A stretch of 64,000 bases of DNA from Bacteroidetes bacterium 46-16 (GCA_001897835.1 MKUN01000012.1:1-64000), one strand, 5' to 3'. Shown: positions 18,228 to 27,649, counted from the stretch's first letter. Program-made: numbers and translations. Notes: generated from the sequence alone by a model not told the origin.

Positions 18228-18815
18228 TCAACCGATCAACTCAATCAGCATCTCTTTAACCTCCTGCCACTCATCATCTATAATGCTGAACATAACCGTA
18301 TTCCGGTAGCTGCCATCGGGCTTGATGCGTTCTTTGCGTAAGGTACCCTCATACTTGCCGCCTATCTTTTGTATCGCGGCACGGCTGCGCACATTCGTTT
18401 CGCTGGTCTGGAATTGTACCCGAACCAGCTTCAGCTTTTCAAAACAATAGCTGAGCAAAAGCAGTTTGCACTCTGTATTATAGCCTGTGCCCCAGTATTC
18501 CGGGTCATACCAGGTCCAGCCTATTTCCAGCTTATTATGCTCGGGAAATAAGTTCATTAGAGAGGTGCTGCCGATTATTTTACTGTTCAGCTTATCTATG
18601 ATGGTAAAAGGGTACATCTCACCGCTGGCCCTTTTCAATACCAGGCTTTTTAGCTGGGTCATCAGCACCTCAGCATCATAGCCGCGTATCAGCATGTTCT
18701 GCCATATTTCAGGCTTACTGCCCACTTGTATCAGTTCGGCAAAATGGCTGTTATCAAGTGGCATCAGGCGCACGCGTTGTCCTTCAAGAAATACAGGATG
18801 CTGTATGGCAAACAT
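18228..18815 (-). CDS. GNAT family N-acetyltransferase (RimJ/RimL type)
   Basis: 195 residues. Typical of the RimJ/RimL group: an N-terminal segment VFLEGQRVRLMPLDNSHF, then IIDKLNSKIIGSTSLMNL, the LEIGWTWYDPEYWGTGYNTE strand-loop that binds acetyl-CoA, and VQFQTSETNVRSRAAIQKIG near the end. It would transfer acetyl groups from acetyl-CoA to an amine on a protein or small molecule; the substrate is unknown. It is the last of four minus-strand genes that may be co-transcribed from the DUF983 paralogue down. Confidence 0.88.
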   Translation of the reverse strand: MFAIQHPVFLEGQRVRLMPLDNSHFAELIQVGSKPEIWQNMLIRGYDAEVLMTQLKSLVLKRASGEMYPFTIIDKLNSKIIGSTSLMNLFPEHNKLEIGWTWYDPEYWGTGYNTECKLLLLSYCFEKLKLVRVQFQTSETNVRSRAAIQKIGGKYEGTLRKERIKPDGSYRNTVMFSIIDDEWQEVKEMLIELIG

Positions 18816-18888
18816 TTATACAGGGGGATTAAGCCCCTAAAACTAAATGCTTTTCCATTACCTGCACAGGAAATTTATTATCCAAAAG

Positions 18889-19113
18889 CTAATAACTCTT
18901 TTTCGCGGCCGTATCGTTTGGCCCTGTAGGTGGCGCGTTGTCAGGCCCATTGGTATAGCTTTCTGTGCTTGTACTGATGGTATCGGTGGGCTTACTGCTT
19001 ATTGCAGTATCATATAATACCCCTTTGGTATTGCCCACATTCTCGTTATGGTTTTCGCATGAGGCAAAGGCTAACATAAGTAGCGCAAAGCCCCCTAAGC
19101 ATAAGTTCTTCAT
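18889..19113 (-). CDS. Small hypothetical lipoprotein
   Basis: 74 residues, family not recognised. The signal sequence ends at LMLAFASC (Cys at 19), a good lipobox. The mature part is Ser, Thr, Asp, Pro and Asn rich (DTISTSTESY, DNAPPTGPNDTAAKKSY) and probably disordered. It follows a small ORF of the same strand by 11 bp, consistent with an operon. Confidence 0.65.
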   Translation of the reverse strand: MKNLCLGGFALLMLAFASCENHNENVGNTKGVLYDTAISSKPTDTISTSTESYTNGPDNAPPTGPNDTAAKKSY

Positions 19114-19124
19114 AATGTTTGGTT

Positions 19125-19367
19125 TTATACTCCGGTATCGTTCTCTTGTTTCCTGTTTAGTTGCTCTTTTGTCATGCCGCTTTGTAGTTCGGTTTCCAGA
19201 GCTTTGGCTTTTTCTATGGCTTCATTTTCGTCCATAGCATCTATGGTGGCCACTAAGGTGTTGCCCGTACGCTCTTCATGGCTGTCTGTAGGCACTTGCG
19301 CTGTTTCCTTTAGAGGTTCCAGCGATTTCATTTTCTTGTTTTCGAATATTACCTGGTATTTTGACAT
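19125..19367 (-). CDS. Small hypothetical protein
   Basis: 80 residues from the ATG at 19367, preferred because sequence upstream is shadow reading of the DUF983 gene. No membrane helix or signal; Lys/Glu rich and probably helical (DAMDENEAIEKAKALETEL). It starts MSKYQVIFENKK. It lies 11 bp before the small lipoprotein gene and 44 bp after the DUF983 gene. Function unknown. Confidence 0.55.
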   Translation of the reverse strand: MSKYQVIFENKKMKSLEPLKETAQVPTDSHEERTGNTLVATIDAMDENEAIEKAKALETELQSGMTKEQLNRKQENDTGV

Positions 19368-19411
19368 GATGCGGTGTTTGCCGCATAAAGCACAAAATTG
19401 ATACCAGCAGC

Positions 19412-19801
19412 CTATTTCCCCCCGCCAAAGCCGGCAAAGAGGTATAAATAGATCACGCGCGAGTAGCGCATCAGCCAGGGCTGCAGCAATATGGCCACGC
19501 CCGCGCTGGTGAGGAGAAAGTAGTATATACTGTAATCTTTGTAGGTTATGCCGAAGATGGGCCAGTACCACAGCAGGTTCAGGAACAGCACCATAACGGT
19601 CAGCGCATAGTTGATACCGCCACCGTTATTGCTCTCATTTTTCATTTTATAACCGCATTCGCTGCAATTGTCCTTCATCGCCAGGCACTTGCCGAGCGGG
19701 AAAATGCTTTTGTTTACGAACACATGCCCTTTGTGGCAGTTGGGACAGCGCATTTTTACAAATCCAGATATTGCAGACGGCTTTTGGGATCCTTCTTCCA
19801 T
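19412..19801 (-). CDS. DUF983 family membrane protein (paralogue)
   Basis: 129 residues from the ATG at 19801, aligned to the start of the paralogue at 7262. CxxC pairs are MRCPNCHKG and DNCSECGYK, then two hydrophobic helices (YALTVMVLFLNLLWYWPIFG and YYFLLTSAGVAILLQPWLM). The close match includes GITYKDYSIYYFLLTS and LMRYSRVIYLYLF. An ATG at 19840 adds 13 poorly conserved residues. Function unknown. It heads the minus-strand group that ends with the GNAT gene. Confidence 0.88.
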   Translation of the reverse strand: MEEGSQKPSAISGFVKMRCPNCHKGHVFVNKSIFPLGKCLAMKDNCSECGYKMKNESNNGGGINYALTVMVLFLNLLWYWPIFGITYKDYSIYYFLLTSAGVAILLQPWLMRYSRVIYLYLFAGFGGGK

Positions 19802-19976
19802 TCGTTCCAATTGACGCCTAAAGATAAAATTTATTATCAATGTTATTTATTCATTTTCTGTTATGTATGGCCGCTTTTGTTCGGTCACAGGGGGGCGTAA
19901 ATTATTAATTCTACTAAAAAAATTGTTTATTCGCATTAGCAAAACATACTTGTTACTTGCATAAAAACATACGGCA

Positions 19977-20492
19977 ATGAAAAAAATATTGATCATCTTA
20001 TTGTCCTTTACATTGGCACAGCAGGCTAACGCGCAAAAAAATTGCGGCGCTGATTTTAAACCCGCCATTTCATTTTACCAGGATGGCCTCGCATGGATAG
20101 AGCCACATGCATGGAGCGACATAGGTCCTTCTATCGGTACTGTGTCAGGTATGCCGGTAGTGAGCCGTAATGATATGGAGGCGGTTTTAAGATCGGCATG
20201 GGACCCATCACAGCGTTGTTACAGTGCTGCTTGTATCAAAGACCTGCTGGGTGTGGCCAGCGATTGGCCGGGTGCAGAATGGTCACTGGTCCTTTTCGAT
20301 AACGACGATTATAATTATATGCAGGCCGTTACTACATCAGGTATCAGCGATAACGATTATGATATTGACGATGTTGACGTGAACTTCACCAGCTCTTGCT
20401 GCAAAGTAGCCCACAAGCAACTGCATATGCAGGTACGCACAAACACCATTGATCGTGCGCACAGGCGTGCAATGAAGATGTGCATCCGTTAG
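19977..20492 (+). CDS. Hypothetical secreted protein
   Basis: 171 residues, no recognised family. A signal peptide (KKILIILLSFTLAQQANAQ) predicts export by the general pathway. The mature protein is acidic in the middle (DNDDYNYMQ and NDYDIDDVDVN) and has six or more Cys, including CYSAAC and SSCCK, so disulphides are possible. The end is basic (RTNTIDRAHRRAMKMCIR). It is convergent with the large T9SS gene, with a terminator hairpin between the two. Confidence 0.65.
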   Translation: MKKILIILLSFTLAQQANAQKNCGADFKPAISFYQDGLAWIEPHAWSDIGPSIGTVSGMPVVSRNDMEAVLRSAWDPSQRCYSAACIKDLLGVASDWPGAEWSLVLFDNDDYNYMQAVTTSGISDNDYDIDDVDVNFTSSCCKVAHKQLHMQVRTNTIDRAHRRAMKMCIR

Positions 20493-20517
20493 GGGCAGGC
20501 TGAGATATTTTATTTCG

Positions 20518-20550
20518 GAGCGCAACCATTCTATGGTTGCGCTCTTAGTT
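20518..20550. terminator. Bidirectional terminator hairpin
   Basis: Perfect 11-bp inverted repeat GAGCGCAACCA / TGGTTGCGCTC with loop TTCTA (20518-20544), followed by a T-run on the plus strand. It separates convergent genes. Confidence 0.75.
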
Positions 20551-20551
20551 T

Positions 20552-21988
20552 TTATTGTTCTACAGTAAACTTCCCATTGAATACTTTGCCGTCATTACAG
20601 GATACCCGGAAAATATATGATCCTGCCGAAAGCCCTTTCCGGTCTATAACTACATCTTTGCCAAGCACTTTTTCATGGCAGGCAACCAGTCGCCCGGTCA
20701 TGTCTGTCACGTCAAGTTGCACATTTTGGTAGGCATATACGGAAGGTAATATGATCGGTGATTTGTTTTTCACCGGGTTGGGATAGATAAAGTATTGCGT
20801 TGTGTTTTCCGGCGATAGAGGTATTCCTGTATTGCTCGATTCTATATAGAAAAGGTCTCCCGCCGGGTCTCCCCATTTCGAGGAGTAGCCTACAGCCAGG
20901 TAATTGTTGTTCCCCTGCACCGCAATGCTGTTGGCATAAGAATGTGCCCCGCCAAAGAGGAATTCGTTCATTTTTGCGCCGTATTCATCTGTTATGAGTA
21001 CATAGGCATTACCATCAGGCTCTTCTTTATGGTTTACCCCACTGAACATAAGGTTACCGTTAGGTAGTTGTGCTACACTGTGAAACTCGATATCGTCATT
21101 TTCCCCGCCAAAGGTTTTTTGCCAAAGCTCATTACCGGCTGCATCTGTTTTTACAATGAGGCCAAGGGCTTTGCTGCCCTGCAATGGTTGTGTATATCCG
21201 GCGAGGATAAAGCCCTTGTCAATAGTGGGTATGATCTGGAAGAAGCGCGTATCCCCGCCTGCTGCGTAGGTGCGGGTCCATAGTGTATCTCCATTGTCCT
21301 TTATGCGCAATAGCCAGCCATACTGTTCGCCCTGCCCCCGGCTCATGGTATATCCTACGGCAAGAAAGCCGCCCGCCGCTGTGCTGGCTATGGAATAGCC
21401 GTAATCCTGCTTGTCGCCGCCATAGCATCTTGTCCATAGGGTATCTCCTGTACTGTTGGTCCTGATGAACCAGCTATGCCGCAGGTCACTCGGTATGGGG
21501 TTGCCATAGCTGGCGCTTATCCCCGCTGTTACAAAACCGCCATCCGCCAGTTCTACAGTGCCTTCGGCTATGTCATCTTCTTCACCGCCATATATTTTGA
21601 ACCATTGCCTGTTCCCGTTCATATCCAGCTTCATCAGGAAGGCATCGCAATCATGCGCACCGAAATCTTCGGTATGCCCCGATACGAGTATTCCGCCATC
21701 CGCTGTCTGGATCACATTATTGCCGCCCTCCAGCTTATCGCCGCCATACTGCAGGGTCCAGGTAGTGTCTCCGCTGCTGTTTATTTTTAGCACTATTATA
21801 TCACCTGCCGTGTTTCCCATGCTTTGGGTTAGCCCGCTTATTACATAACCTCCGTCTTTGGTCGCAGCCGCAGAAAAGGCCCCGTCATAGCCCGGGCTGC
21901 CCCAGTGTTTTTCAATTTCTTTTTGTGCATATACAGGTGCTGCATACAGCAGGAGCAGCAATGCCGGGTATAGATGTGTATGTTTCAT
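20552..21988 (-). CDS. Secreted T9SS type A sorting-domain protein with propeller-like repeats
   Basis: 478 residues. A signal peptide (LLLLLYAAPVYAQ) is followed by about seven imperfect repeats of roughly 50 residues, with a core like DGGYVISGxT ... GDTxWxxxYGG (for example ADGGILVSGHTEDFG, GDTLWTRCYGG). This suggests a beta-propeller. The C-terminal domain FIYPNPVKN...LSAGSYIFRVSCNDG is the T9SS type A sorting signal, so the protein should be secreted and attached to the cell surface. Its ligand is unknown. A second T9SS protein is at 29538-30626. Confidence 0.88.
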   Translation of the reverse strand: MKHTHLYPALLLLLYAAPVYAQKEIEKHWGSPGYDGAFSAAATKDGGYVISGLTQSMGNTAGDIIVLKINSSGDTTWTLQYGGDKLEGGNNVIQTADGGILVSGHTEDFGAHDCDAFLMKLDMNGNRQWFKIYGGEEDDIAEGTVELADGGFVTAGISASYGNPIPSDLRHSWFIRTNSTGDTLWTRCYGGDKQDYGYSIASTAAGGFLAVGYTMSRGQGEQYGWLLRIKDNGDTLWTRTYAAGGDTRFFQIIPTIDKGFILAGYTQPLQGSKALGLIVKTDAAGNELWQKTFGGENDDIEFHSVAQLPNGNLMFSGVNHKEEPDGNAYVLITDEYGAKMNEFLFGGAHSYANSIAVQGNNNYLAVGYSSKWGDPAGDLFYIESSNTGIPLSPENTTQYFIYPNPVKNKSPIILPSVYAYQNVQLDVTDMTGRLVACHEKVLGKDVVIDRKGLSAGSYIFRVSCNDGKVFNGKFTVEQ

Positions 21989-22148
21989 TTCCAGGTGTTT
22001 TTATATGGTTACAGATGAACTATTGGAAATATGTAGATGTTAAAACGTCATATTGCAGAAAAGATTGTATAGAATGTAAATATATTCGGCGCTATTTATG
22101 CTGCATTGCTGTACACTCCTCATTATCTTGCAGTTAATTCATTTGTCA

Positions 22149-23237
22149 ATGAGGTCAGTTATTCTTGCTCTGCTCATTAATATCCTTTGTTCCTGTGCTG
22201 CTGCGCAGAACAATTATATTGTTTTTAACCCCGATACCTCTTACCGCGAAAATGTAGTCAGGCTTTACGTCGACAGGGCTGGCAATATTTATCCCCCAGG
22301 CAACTATATAGATACTTCTATGTTTCCATGTATCTGCCGCCGGTCACCGGTTTATGCCAACCTGCGCGCTTATTTTGAAAAATATGATGTGGCTGCCCGG
22401 CAGCGTGCATATGAACGCTATGGGGCAAGCGATTTTGATGCACTGCAAAAGGCTTTGCTTACAGCCTGTGCCGATAGTATTAACGCGAAGCTACACGGCC
22501 GCAGGCTGGTAGTGCTCATTCATGGTTTTAACGATTATGCCACTCGTGGATACGATATTATAAAGAATAATGTGGAGGCGACAGCCGGCAAAGACCGGCA
22601 ACTTTACCTCGAAGTATATTGGGATGGCCTTAAAGCCAGCTCCGAGAAGTTCAAAGACGTATCTAAAATATGGTTCAGGGCCAATAGAACGGCCCCCTAT
22701 GCAGCCTATACTTTACGAAAGCTGTTTCTGCAGGTACATGATGTTGAGATGTATATTATAGCCCATAGCCTCGGGGCTTCGGTTGCTGCAAGGCTTTTAT
22801 TTAACCCGCACAACAGGCGCTCCTTCCCCCTTAGGGGTGAGTGGCTTCATACACCTGCGCCTTTCCAATCACACATTACCCTGGCATTACTGGCGCCGGC
22901 TATGCCCGGCAGGCGTGTGTTCAAATATATAGATCATACCATGCCATCCGGGCAATGCAATAAATACCGAAAGCTGCTCATCGGTTATAATCAGCACGAT
23001 TATGCTACCACTAAGAAGATGCGTTTTCCCCTTTCACGTATGTTTTATTCCACATCACTGGGTTGTAACCCGGGCGCTGTAAAGCGTACGGGTGCCGTAG
23101 TAAAAGAAAAATGTAAGAACATTGGGTTCACAGCTATCGATCTTTCCACCTGCCCGCATGCCGATACCATCCATCATATACACCAGTACGCTGCTTGTCC
23201 CGGCTTCGATACATTTATCCAGGCAGTTTTTAACTAG
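22149..23237 (+). CDS. Secreted alpha/beta hydrolase-like protein
   Basis: 362 residues from the ATG at 22149; an earlier ATG at 22098 precedes the signal peptide. The signal (SVILALLINILCSCAAAQ) could be cut by signal peptidase I or II. The catalytic-fold features are RLVVLIHGFNDYATRGYD (oxyanion strand) and the nucleophile elbow AHSLGASVAARLL, Gly-x-Ser-x-Gly like. Possible acid and His are not obvious. The sequence resembles lipase/esterase folds of the DUF900 or alpha/beta superfamily. Substrate is unknown. It is convergent with the next gene, and the two end 9 bp apart. Confidence 0.72.
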   Translation: MRSVILALLINILCSCAAAQNNYIVFNPDTSYRENVVRLYVDRAGNIYPPGNYIDTSMFPCICRRSPVYANLRAYFEKYDVAARQRAYERYGASDFDALQKALLTACADSINAKLHGRRLVVLIHGFNDYATRGYDIIKNNVEATAGKDRQLYLEVYWDGLKASSEKFKDVSKIWFRANRTAPYAAYTLRKLFLQVHDVEMYIIAHSLGASVAARLLFNPHNRRSFPLRGEWLHTPAPFQSHITLALLAPAMPGRRVFKYIDHTMPSGQCNKYRKLLIGYNQHDYATTKKMRFPLSRMFYSTSLGCNPGAVKRTGAVVKEKCKNIGFTAIDLSTCPHADTIHHIHQYAACPGFDTFIQAVFN

Positions 23238-23246
23238 CAACCTGCC

Positions 23247-24482
23247 TTATTTAAGAAACACCTTTTTAGCATTCGTGTAAAAGATGGTAGGGTTTTGATC
23301 ATTTCGTTTATCAAATCCGGGTAGCAATACGCCTTCCATCTGCTGGTGTATATGGCGCACGATCTGCCCGAAATGATTGGTAGTAAAAGCACTGAATGCG
23401 GGGTGTAGTTCCTTGTGGCGTTTATAGTCGTAGAACATGTTCGAGTCTGGTGTTATGGTAAAGGTATAGTAGTCATAATAAGATTTCCCTGTACTGGCGC
23501 TTTGGGGCACATGCAGCACTTCCGGATCCTGCTCGCAGGGGCATCCGGCTTTTTCCGGTTCCGGTATCAGCCATGGGCCTATTTCCGGGCCGGTATTCAT
23601 ATATCTTTTGAACACGTAGCGCTGGTCGTGGAATACGATCTTGCTGTCATACCATACATCCTTATTTTGTTCTTTCCGTGGCAGCTTGCGCTGTTTATTC
23701 AGGTCCACCACGTCATAGGCATGCTTACTGTCTTTTTTCGACTGCACCGGGCTTAGCGATGTGATCATTTTCTGGATCTCTTCCGTTGCTATCTGCGAAT
23801 AGCTCAGTGGTTCTCGCTTGTTCAATATCCGTAATGCTATTCTTTTACCTATTTCCGTACCCAGGAAGTTGGAGTATAGGTCTTCAGGTGTAAAGGCCGA
23901 TGATTGCTCACTGATAAAATGATAAGGAGCATGGTAATGCCAGCTCGCTACCTCATGCCACACCAGGCGTTCAAAGGCTATTTTCTGTGCCATATTCACA
24001 ATGTCCTCCTCATTTAGCTCTTCTGCATGGCTGAAGTGCAGCTTTAATATGCCCGCTTCCTGGGGCAGGTCTACATTGTCCTTGTCCGACAGTATCTTAA
24101 ATGCCAGGTATACCGTCCAGTCGGCAGCAGCGCGCATATGAGAGAAGTCTATGAAGCCGCCCCGGCATGTGTACAAAGCGCCGTTTTTCTCCTTGCGCCT
24201 GTTCGGTACGCCATATGACTGTTGCCCGAACTTATCCGGCCTGATGAACTTGGTGATGGGGAAAATGGGTAGGGGGAACTCGTACAGGTTGTAACCGAAT
24301 TGAGAGAAGGTCTTGCGCATCTTTTTTTCCGGGTTAGTAAGTTGTTCAGGGTAGGCATTCCTGATATGTCTCATAAGAGATACCCTTTTGGCGGGAGCTA
24401 TTTTATGGCCTGCATGGCAGGGCATAAAAAGCATCATTGTTACGATAAATAAGGAGATTATTTTAAAACCGCTACGACACAT
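23247..24482 (-). CDS. Secreted hypothetical protein, DUF4056-like
   Basis: 411 residues from the ATG at 24482 (a TTG start at 24512 was not preferred). A signal peptide (SLFIVTMMLFMPCHA) predicts export. The core has a Cys-Arg-Gly-Gly-Phe-Ile-Asp-Phe-Ser-His stretch, ADWTVYLAFK and FERLVWHEVASWHYHAP. The latter resembles the His-Glu motif of DUF4056 proteins, which suggests a metal site; I place it there from motif memory only. A double-Cys sequence AGCPCEQDP follows. Function unknown. It is convergent with the hydrolase-like gene and may be co-regulated with it. Confidence 0.62.
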   Translation of the reverse strand: MCRSGFKIISLFIVTMMLFMPCHAGHKIAPAKRVSLMRHIRNAYPEQLTNPEKKMRKTFSQFGYNLYEFPLPIFPITKFIRPDKFGQQSYGVPNRRKEKNGALYTCRGGFIDFSHMRAAADWTVYLAFKILSDKDNVDLPQEAGILKLHFSHAEELNEEDIVNMAQKIAFERLVWHEVASWHYHAPYHFISEQSSAFTPEDLYSNFLGTEIGKRIALRILNKREPLSYSQIATEEIQKMITSLSPVQSKKDSKHAYDVVDLNKQRKLPRKEQNKDVWYDSKIVFHDQRYVFKRYMNTGPEIGPWLIPEPEKAGCPCEQDPEVLHVPQSASTGKSYYDYYTFTITPDSNMFYDYKRHKELHPAFSAFTTNHFGQIVRHIHQQMEGVLLPGFDKRNDQNPTIFYTNAKKVFLK

Positions 24483-24610
24483 TATCTTCCATTTACCCTG
24501 TAGCAGAGACAATTATAATGCCACGGGCATCACGTTAATGTGCTAATGCTGTACTATGATGTCATAGTCTTTGTGTTATACAGATTGTGAAAAAGAGGTT
24601 AAAACCTTCG

Positions 24611-25465
24611 TTATACCGCTCTGAGCATCCAGGTGCTGTGTTTTTTTCCGGCTTTTTGCATTTTGTCCAGCATTTCCGGCGTCATTTGCTGCAGCAGTTG
24701 TTCCATACCGCTTACTTTACTGTAATCTGGCTCAGCTTCCTGCACCAGCTCAAAGCCGGCAGCTTCAAAGAAAGCTTTTGCCCCCTCTATGCTTTCAAAT
24801 TTGTTTTCTTCAAGCTTATGCTGTTCAAAGAAGGCCTTTTCGCGTTCATCTTTATACAGGCTGCTGGTCATTTCCGGCGATTTAATGTACACATCCGCAG
24901 TTATCCAGTACCCGCCCTTTTCCATTAATGCACTATGTATGTTCCTGCACAGTTGCTTTTTTTCATCCATGTCCAGGTACATAAGCAGGCCCTCATTCAC
25001 TATGGCCAGGGGCCCTTCTGCAAAGCGTTCTGTGATCGCTTTGAATGCGGTATTGTCTATGGCATTCAGTGGTAATAATTCCAGTTTGCCTTTTAGTGCT
25101 GTGTCTTCAGATAATTCGTCTATAAGTGCCTGTTTCAATGATATTACATCAGGCAGGTCGGTGTCTATATAATGCACGGGTAGTTTTGCAGCCATATCAA
25201 GGCCACGGAACGAGTAACCTGAGGACAGCTCCAGTATATTGCTGATGCCGCTTGACTTAAGCAGTTGGTCTATGCTCAGGTACCTGCTCTCAAAGTGGCA
25301 TACCCTGGCCCAGAAGCGCAGGTCGTGCGATTGGGTGTCAAATATCCCATGTACCTCATCGGGCATTAATGCTGCAGCTTCGCGGGCATAAGGTATACCC
25401 GTAAACCCTTTCATGATGAGGAGTGATTTTGCCGATGGACTTATGCTGCTGTAATCTTTATTCAT
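24611..25465 (-). CDS. Class I SAM-dependent methyltransferase (LCMT/PPM1-like)
   Basis: 284 residues from the ATG at 25465. Motif I is ILELSSGYSFRGLDMAA, followed by VHYIDTDLPDVISLKQ (motif II) and LAIVNEGLLMYLDMDEKKQL (motif IV/V), as in leucine carboxyl methyltransferase-type proteins. Bacterial members often methylate small molecules such as polyketide or sugar acids; the substrate here is unknown. No signal peptide is seen. It lies 100 bp from the cold-shock gene, same strand. A shared transcript is possible. Confidence 0.78.
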   Translation of the reverse strand: MNKDYSSISPSAKSLLIMKGFTGIPYAREAAALMPDEVHGIFDTQSHDLRFWARVCHFESRYLSIDQLLKSSGISNILELSSGYSFRGLDMAAKLPVHYIDTDLPDVISLKQALIDELSEDTALKGKLELLPLNAIDNTAFKAITERFAEGPLAIVNEGLLMYLDMDEKKQLCRNIHSALMEKGGYWITADVYIKSPEMTSSLYKDEREKAFFEQHKLEENKFESIEGAKAFFEAAGFELVQEAEPDYSKVSGMEQLLQQMTPEMLDKMQKAGKKHSTWMLRAV

Positions 25466-25565
25466 GATCCGCCTGGTTGATACGGCAAAGTTCTGCAATG
25501 ATACATTGCAGCGCTACAGGGCATACTTAATTTATTGTGAAAAGAGGGGTAAATGTAAAGATGTG

Positions 25566-26012
25566 TTATACTACCTTCCTTACATTAACAGCAGAAAGAC
25601 CTTTAGGGCCGCGCTCACTTTCGAAGATCACTTTGTCTCCTTGCTTTATTTCTTCAGTTAGCTGGTTTATGTGTACGAACAGGCTGTTGCCATTCTTGTC
25701 ATCTATAAAACCATAACCTTTTTCGGTATTGAAGAATTTAACGATGCCTTTTTGTTCCAGTCCGGCATCTACACCGCCTTCGCGCCATGCAGCATCCAGC
25801 TGTATCTCGTCGGGGCTTATTTCTTTTTTCTTTTTGGGGTCGGGTGGGGTATCGCTCAGGTTACCATTCTCGTCCAGGTACACCATCATATCTTCAAGGC
25901 TTTTGCCCTTGTCGTTATTAGCCTGGCGTTCTCTTTTCTTCTCTTCCTTCTCTTGTTTACGTTTTTGTTTCTTCTTTTCTTTCTCTTTTTTAGCCATTGT
26001 TTCTTGACCCAT
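25566..26012 (-). CDS. Cold-shock domain protein with charged N-terminal region
   Basis: 148 residues. The first 35 residues are almost all Lys, Glu and Arg. The middle contains SLEDMMVYLDENGNLSDTPPDP, and the last 65 residues form a cold-shock domain with RNP motifs KGYGFIDD and SLFVHIN. It likely binds single-stranded RNA or DNA. The ATG at 26012 was used, but an in-frame ATG at 25997 is also plausible. The long arrangement is typical of Bacteroidota. A TACCTTTG box lies upstream. Confidence 0.86.
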   Translation of the reverse strand: MGQETMAKKEKEKKKQKRKQEKEEKKRERQANNDKGKSLEDMMVYLDENGNLSDTPPDPKKKKEISPDEIQLDAAWREGGVDAGLEQKGIVKFFNTEKGYGFIDDKNGNSLFVHINQLTEEIKQGDKVIFESERGPKGLSAVNVRKVV

Positions 26013-26040
26013 AAGCTACTACAAATTTTTTGATGAATTG

Positions 26041-26048
26041 CAAAGGTA
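26041..26048 (-). promoter_or_regulatory. Possible -7 box (TACCTTTG) for cold-shock gene
   Basis: An exact TAnnTTTG match on the minus strand, 28 bases before the ATG at 26012. I see no TTG at a standard distance upstream, so only half of the promoter is supported. Confidence 0.3.
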
Positions 26049-26123
26049 CGATTTTTAATCCGCACTTGCCCTTTAAAGATATGCACATCCTCTTTTGCAG
26101 CAGTAGCCGGTTGATCCGTACAG

Positions 26124-27260
26124 CTATATTTTGTCCGCCACGAAATACATATCTATCTCTCCTTTGCCTTTTGCTTCTATTTTCCCACGGTATTCGCAAC
26201 GGAAGCTGTCTTTCACCAGTTCATAAGTAGCATGGGATATATTCACTTTCCCCGTTTCTCCCCCTGTTTCCATACGTGCCGCTATATTCACGGCATCGCC
26301 CCATAGGTCGTAGGCAAATTTCTTTTTGCCGATCACTCCGGCTATCAGTTTCCCGGTATGGATGCCGATACGCACATCCCAGCTATTCAGCCCTTTCGCT
26401 TTCCTGGCTTCGTTCCACTCGGTTACCCACTGCTGTATTTCCCATGCCGCAGACACAGCATCCCTGGCATTGGTACTGTTTTCGGTAGGTAATCCGCCGG
26501 CGCACATATACGCATCGCCTATGGTTTTTATCTTTTCAAGCTCATGCCTGCCTATTATATCGTCAAAAGCGCTGTAACATTCATTGAGGGTATATATCAG
26601 TTCCTGCGGGCTTATCTCGGTTGCCAGCTTGGTAAATGCCTGGAAATCGGTGAACAGTACGGTCACCATATCATAATGCCGGGCTGTGGCTTCACCTTTT
26701 TCTTTTAGCTCTGCAGCAGTTTCTTCAGGTAATATGTTCAGCAGCAATTCATCGCTTTTCCTTTTCTCTTCCTGTAGCTCCTTTGTCCGTTCCGCTACCA
26801 GTTTTTCCAACTCCCTGTTATGGCGTTCCAGCAGTTTGTTTTGTCTTTCCACTTGCTTATCCTGGTAAAAACCTTTTAAAGCTTCCCTTACGGTTAGTAT
26901 CAGGTCCGGGCCTTCCCATGGTTTAGAGATGTAGCGGTACAGGTTGGCATGGTTTACTGCCTCGGTCACTGCCTCCAGGTCCGTCTGGCCGGTAAGCAGT
27001 ATCGTATAGGTTGCCGGGCTCAGCTTATGTATTTGCTTCAGCAGTTCATGCCCTTTGATGCCCGGCATCAGTTGATCGGAGATGACTATGGGCAGGTCAT
27101 TGCCTGCACCCAGCAACTCTTTTACCAGTTCAAGCGCTTCCTCACCGCTTTCGGCAACCTCTATAGCATATTTGCTGCCAAAATCCCTGCCCAGTTGTGC
27201 TTGTAGCCCGTGCAGTACCACACGCTCGTCATCTATGCATAATATAACACCGTTCTCCAT
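26124..27260 (-). CDS. Response regulator with class III adenylate cyclase domain
   Basis: 378 residues. The receiver (1-125) has D10-D11, phospho-acceptor D62 and K113. A coiled coil (about 135-195) links it to a class III cyclase domain (about 196-375). Metal-binding Asp205 (FTDF) and Asp249 (GDAYM) are present. Adenine-selecting residues Lys245 (EKIKTIG) and Asp318 (YDLWG) are those of adenylate rather than guanylate cyclases; Asn325 and Arg329 complete the site. Phosphorylation probably alters dimerisation and cAMP production. The start follows the upstream regulator gene by only 2 bp, in the operon kinase-regulator-cyclase. Confidence 0.9.
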   Translation of the reverse strand: MENGVILCIDDERVVLHGLQAQLGRDFGSKYAIEVAESGEEALELVKELLGAGNDLPIVISDQLMPGIKGHELLKQIHKLSPATYTILLTGQTDLEAVTEAVNHANLYRYISKPWEGPDLILTVREALKGFYQDKQVERQNKLLERHNRELEKLVAERTKELQEEKRKSDELLLNILPEETAAELKEKGEATARHYDMVTVLFTDFQAFTKLATEISPQELIYTLNECYSAFDDIIGRHELEKIKTIGDAYMCAGGLPTENSTNARDAVSAAWEIQQWVTEWNEARKAKGLNSWDVRIGIHTGKLIAGVIGKKKFAYDLWGDAVNIAARMETGGETGKVNISHATYELVKDSFRCEYRGKIEAKGKGEIDMYFVADKI

Positions 27261-27262
27261 TG

Positions 27263-27649
27263 CTAATCTGAGATTAATTCTATCAGTTCTTGTTCATTCC
27301 AGGGCTTATAGATACATTTTATATCACCTTCCCTGCTTTTTATCGCCTTTACTACACTATTATCAATATGGCCGGTAAGCAATATGGTTTTTACATTATC
27401 CACACGCTTGCGCACTTCGTCCAGCAGTTCATCGCCTTTCATACCCGGCATCAGCCAGTCCGATATCACAACGTATATTACCTCATCGCTTTCACTACGC
27501 AACTCATCTATTATCTGCAACGCCTCTTCGGCCGATTCCGCAAATTCATAATTGAAATTGTTACCGAAGTTGCGGATCAGTTGCGAATTCAGGCTGTCCA
27601 AAACGATCTTTTCATCGTCCACACATACAATATTCAATATTTTTTTCAT
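27263..27649 (-). CDS. Single-domain response regulator (cassette copy 2)
   Basis: 128 residues, receiver only. D11-D12 and D64 (VISDWLMPGM) match the copy at 9291-9680, and the Lys lies in CIYKPWNEQ. It overlaps the upstream kinase by 4 bp (ATGA arrangement), indicating translational coupling. Compared with copy 1, the cassette continues into a cyclase-containing regulator. The receiver of the cyclase is a divergent relative of this protein, so phosphate could go to both. Confidence 0.92.
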   Translation of the reverse strand: MKKILNIVCVDDEKIVLDSLNSQLIRNFGNNFNYEFAESAEEALQIIDELRSESDEVIYVVISDWLMPGMKGDELLDEVRKRVDNVKTILLTGHIDNSVVKAIKSREGDIKCIYKPWNEQELIELISD